Source of the DNA: Candidatus Mcinerneyibacterium aminivorans
Lineage (GTDB): Bacteria; Macinerneyibacteriota; Macinerneyibacteria; Macinerneyibacteriales; Macinerneyibacteriaceae
Direction: 5' to 3'
Length of the DNA: 20,617 bases
NCBI GenBank assembly: GCA_008086245.1
Contig: VSIX01000072.1
Location: 1 to 20,617 of the forward strand
Part shown: positions 19,435 through 20,617 of the stretch, one piece after another
Layout of the letters: each line of letters begins with the position of its first letter
Numbering within the stretch: the stretch's first letter is position 1
Made by a program: the position numbers and the translations under genes
Notes under the pieces: model-generated
Told to the model about the DNA's origin: nothing
Database searches by the model: none
What the model saw: only the letters and a program-made list of their open reading frames with translations

Positions 19435-20617
19435 CAATTAATATAAGGTGTATATCGCATACATTTGTATTGGTAGGACCTGTTTTTACCAGACCATCAA
19501 TCTCTTCAAAAAAGTGGTATGAGTCGTTATTTTTAAGATAATCATCTATTGATAAATCTTTTTCTTTAGATCTTTCAAAGAGTTCAATATCTGCATAAGC
19601 ACCGGCTGCATCTGTAGGTCCATCGTTTCCATCTGTTGATGCAGAAATAAAATATATGTTTTCAAACGAGTCCATCTCTTTTTCGATTTCAGCCAGATAG
19701 GACAGTGCAATTTCCTGATTTCTACCGCCTTTTCCTTCTCCTGTAAGGGTAACAGTAGTTTCTCCACCTGCAATAATACACAAAGGTTTATCTCCAAGAA
19801 GATCGTGTTTCTTTGAATCTTTGGCAATTCCAGCCAGAACCTTGGCAACATCTTTTGCTTCTCCTACAATTTGAGATGATATGATCAAACTATTATATCC
19901 CAAACTGCTGGCCTTATTTGCACATGCCTGTAAGCTCTGGTAATTGGTTCCAATTAAAATATTGTTTGTATTTTTAAATATTTTATCTTTTTCTTTTGGA
20001 GTTTCTTCAACATCCCCTTTCAATCCCTTTTCTAAAATTTTCAAAACATTTCTCGGCAAATTATCTCTAATTTCATATTTTTTAATAATTCTATCCATTT
20101 CTTCAAAAGTAGTATCATCGGGTGAAGTTGGACCGGATGCTATAGTATCAAGTCTATCTCCCACTACATCTGATAATATTAAATTAATAGATTTTGCAGG
20201 ATAAAGTGCTTTTGCCAGCTTTCCACCTTTAATAGCAGATAGGTGCTTTCTTAAACAGTTAATCTCATTTATAATTGCCCCACATTTTAATAATCTATTC
20301 GTTGTATCCTGCATATCCTCAAGTCTTATTTCGATTTTTTCTTCATTATCATAAACATATGGATGGGTTAAAAGAGCAGATCCCCCTCCAGAAATTAATG
20401 TTATAACAAGAGTATTTTTATCGGCATTTTTAGCAATATCCAAAATCTTTTTACCGGCATTAAAACCGTTTTCATCCGGAACAGGATGACCGGCTTCAAT
20501 ATATTCAATTTTTTCAAGATCAGCTGTGTGACCGTATTTAACAGAAATTAAACCTCTTGTAATTTTATCTTTTAAAATCTCCTCCATGGCTTTTGCCATT
20601 GTAGCAGTTGCTTTTCC
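19427..20617 (-). CDS. Glycerate 2-kinase, MOFRL (GckA/TtuD) type, partial at the 5' end
   Basis: ATP-dependent kinase making 2-phosphoglycerate from D-glycerate, feeding glycolysis through phosphoglycerate mutase or enolase. The reading frame runs off the right edge: the codons before the methionine at 20599 continue GKATAT, matching the family's glycine-rich start region, so about 35-40 N-terminal residues are missing. Seen are GGGSALLTHP, SDVVGDRLDTIASGPTSPDD (a signature of the family), GGETTVTLTGEGKGGRNQE, SASTDGNDGPTDAAGAYAD and the C-terminal TGPTNTNVCDIHL. These cover the N-terminal DUF4147 domain and the C-terminal MOFRL domain. The final codons (LIEN and stop) are written in the TTTTCAA heptamer repeat. 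Convergent with gpmI. Confidence 0.93.
   Translation of the reverse strand, partial: GKATATMAKAMEEILKDKITRGLISVKYGHTADLEKIEYIEAGHPVPDENGFNAGKKILDIAKNADKNTLVITLISGGGSALLTHPYVYDNEEKIEIRLEDMQDTTNRLLKCGAIINEINCLRKHLSAIKGGKLAKALYPAKSINLILSDVVGDRLDTIASGPTSPDDTTFEEMDRIIKKYEIRDNLPRNVLKILEKGLKGDVEETPKEKDKIFKNTNNILIGTNYQSLQACANKASSLGYNSLIISSQIVGEAKDVAKVLAGIAKDSKKHDLLGDKPLCIIAGGETTVTLTGEGKGGRNQEIALSYLAEIEKEMDSFENIYFISASTDGNDGPTDAAGAYADIELFERSKEKDLSIDDYLKNNDSYHFFEEIDGLVKTGPTNTNVCDIHLILIEN

Overview
The window is very AT-rich chromosomal DNA from a bacterium that probably has two membranes. The case for an outer membrane rests on one operon, which encodes an RND-type exporter, a LolA-like periplasmic protein and a predicted outer-membrane beta-barrel ending in phenylalanine. 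The LolA-like protein belongs to the family of spirochaete TP0789. Genes sit on both strands with consensus-like sigma70 promoters (TTGACA/TATAAT types) and mostly clear Shine-Dalgarno sites. The lineage cannot be fixed from the sequence alone; a low-GC diderm (spirochaete-like, Halanaerobiales-like or a candidate phylum) is the best guess.

Layout, left to right. Positions 1-140 hold a 41-bp tandem repeat that runs into the 3' end of a minus-strand MFS transporter gene (to 1361). An 817-bp gene-free island (1362-2178) with several short-period repeats follows. Then come a plus-strand Ub-Mut7C/Mut7-C RNase-domain protein (2188-2928) and three minus-strand envelope genes: murB (3160-4029), a GT4 glycosyltransferase (4073-5161) and an MsbA-like ABC exporter (5171-6895). 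The exporter and glycosyltransferase form an operon; murB has its own promoter. A large M16C zinc metallopeptidase (6989-9895) is divergent from a nitroreductase (10021-10569). The minus-strand operon 17002-10799 encodes a TetR regulator, the RND exporter, the LolA-like protein, the beta-barrel and, after a hairpin, a small secreted protein of unknown function. Divergent from it is gpmI, 2,3-bisphosphoglycerate-independent phosphoglycerate mutase (17218-18786). The window closes with a repeat-rich island (18787-19426) carrying a decayed transposase, then a MOFRL-type glycerate 2-kinase cut by the right edge.

The operon reads as a TetR-controlled envelope transport system: the RND protein would energise export of a hydrophobic substrate, the LolA-like protein carry it across the periplasm and the barrel receive it at the outer membrane. 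The ABC exporter, glycosyltransferase and MurB also serve envelope construction. Glycerate 2-kinase makes 2-phosphoglycerate, the substrate of GpmI, so the two convergent genes at the right are metabolically linked.

The least ordinary content is not protein-coding. Several unrelated short-repeat families, most with a 7-bp internal period, sit in the intergenic DNA and often abut or overlap stop codons. One 32-bp heptameric element occurs three times. Two copies form inverted arms around the dead transposase, inside a further perfect 24-bp inverted repeat. Two genes (murB and the Mut7-C gene) have promoters so close to their start codons that leaderless or near-leaderless mRNAs are predicted.
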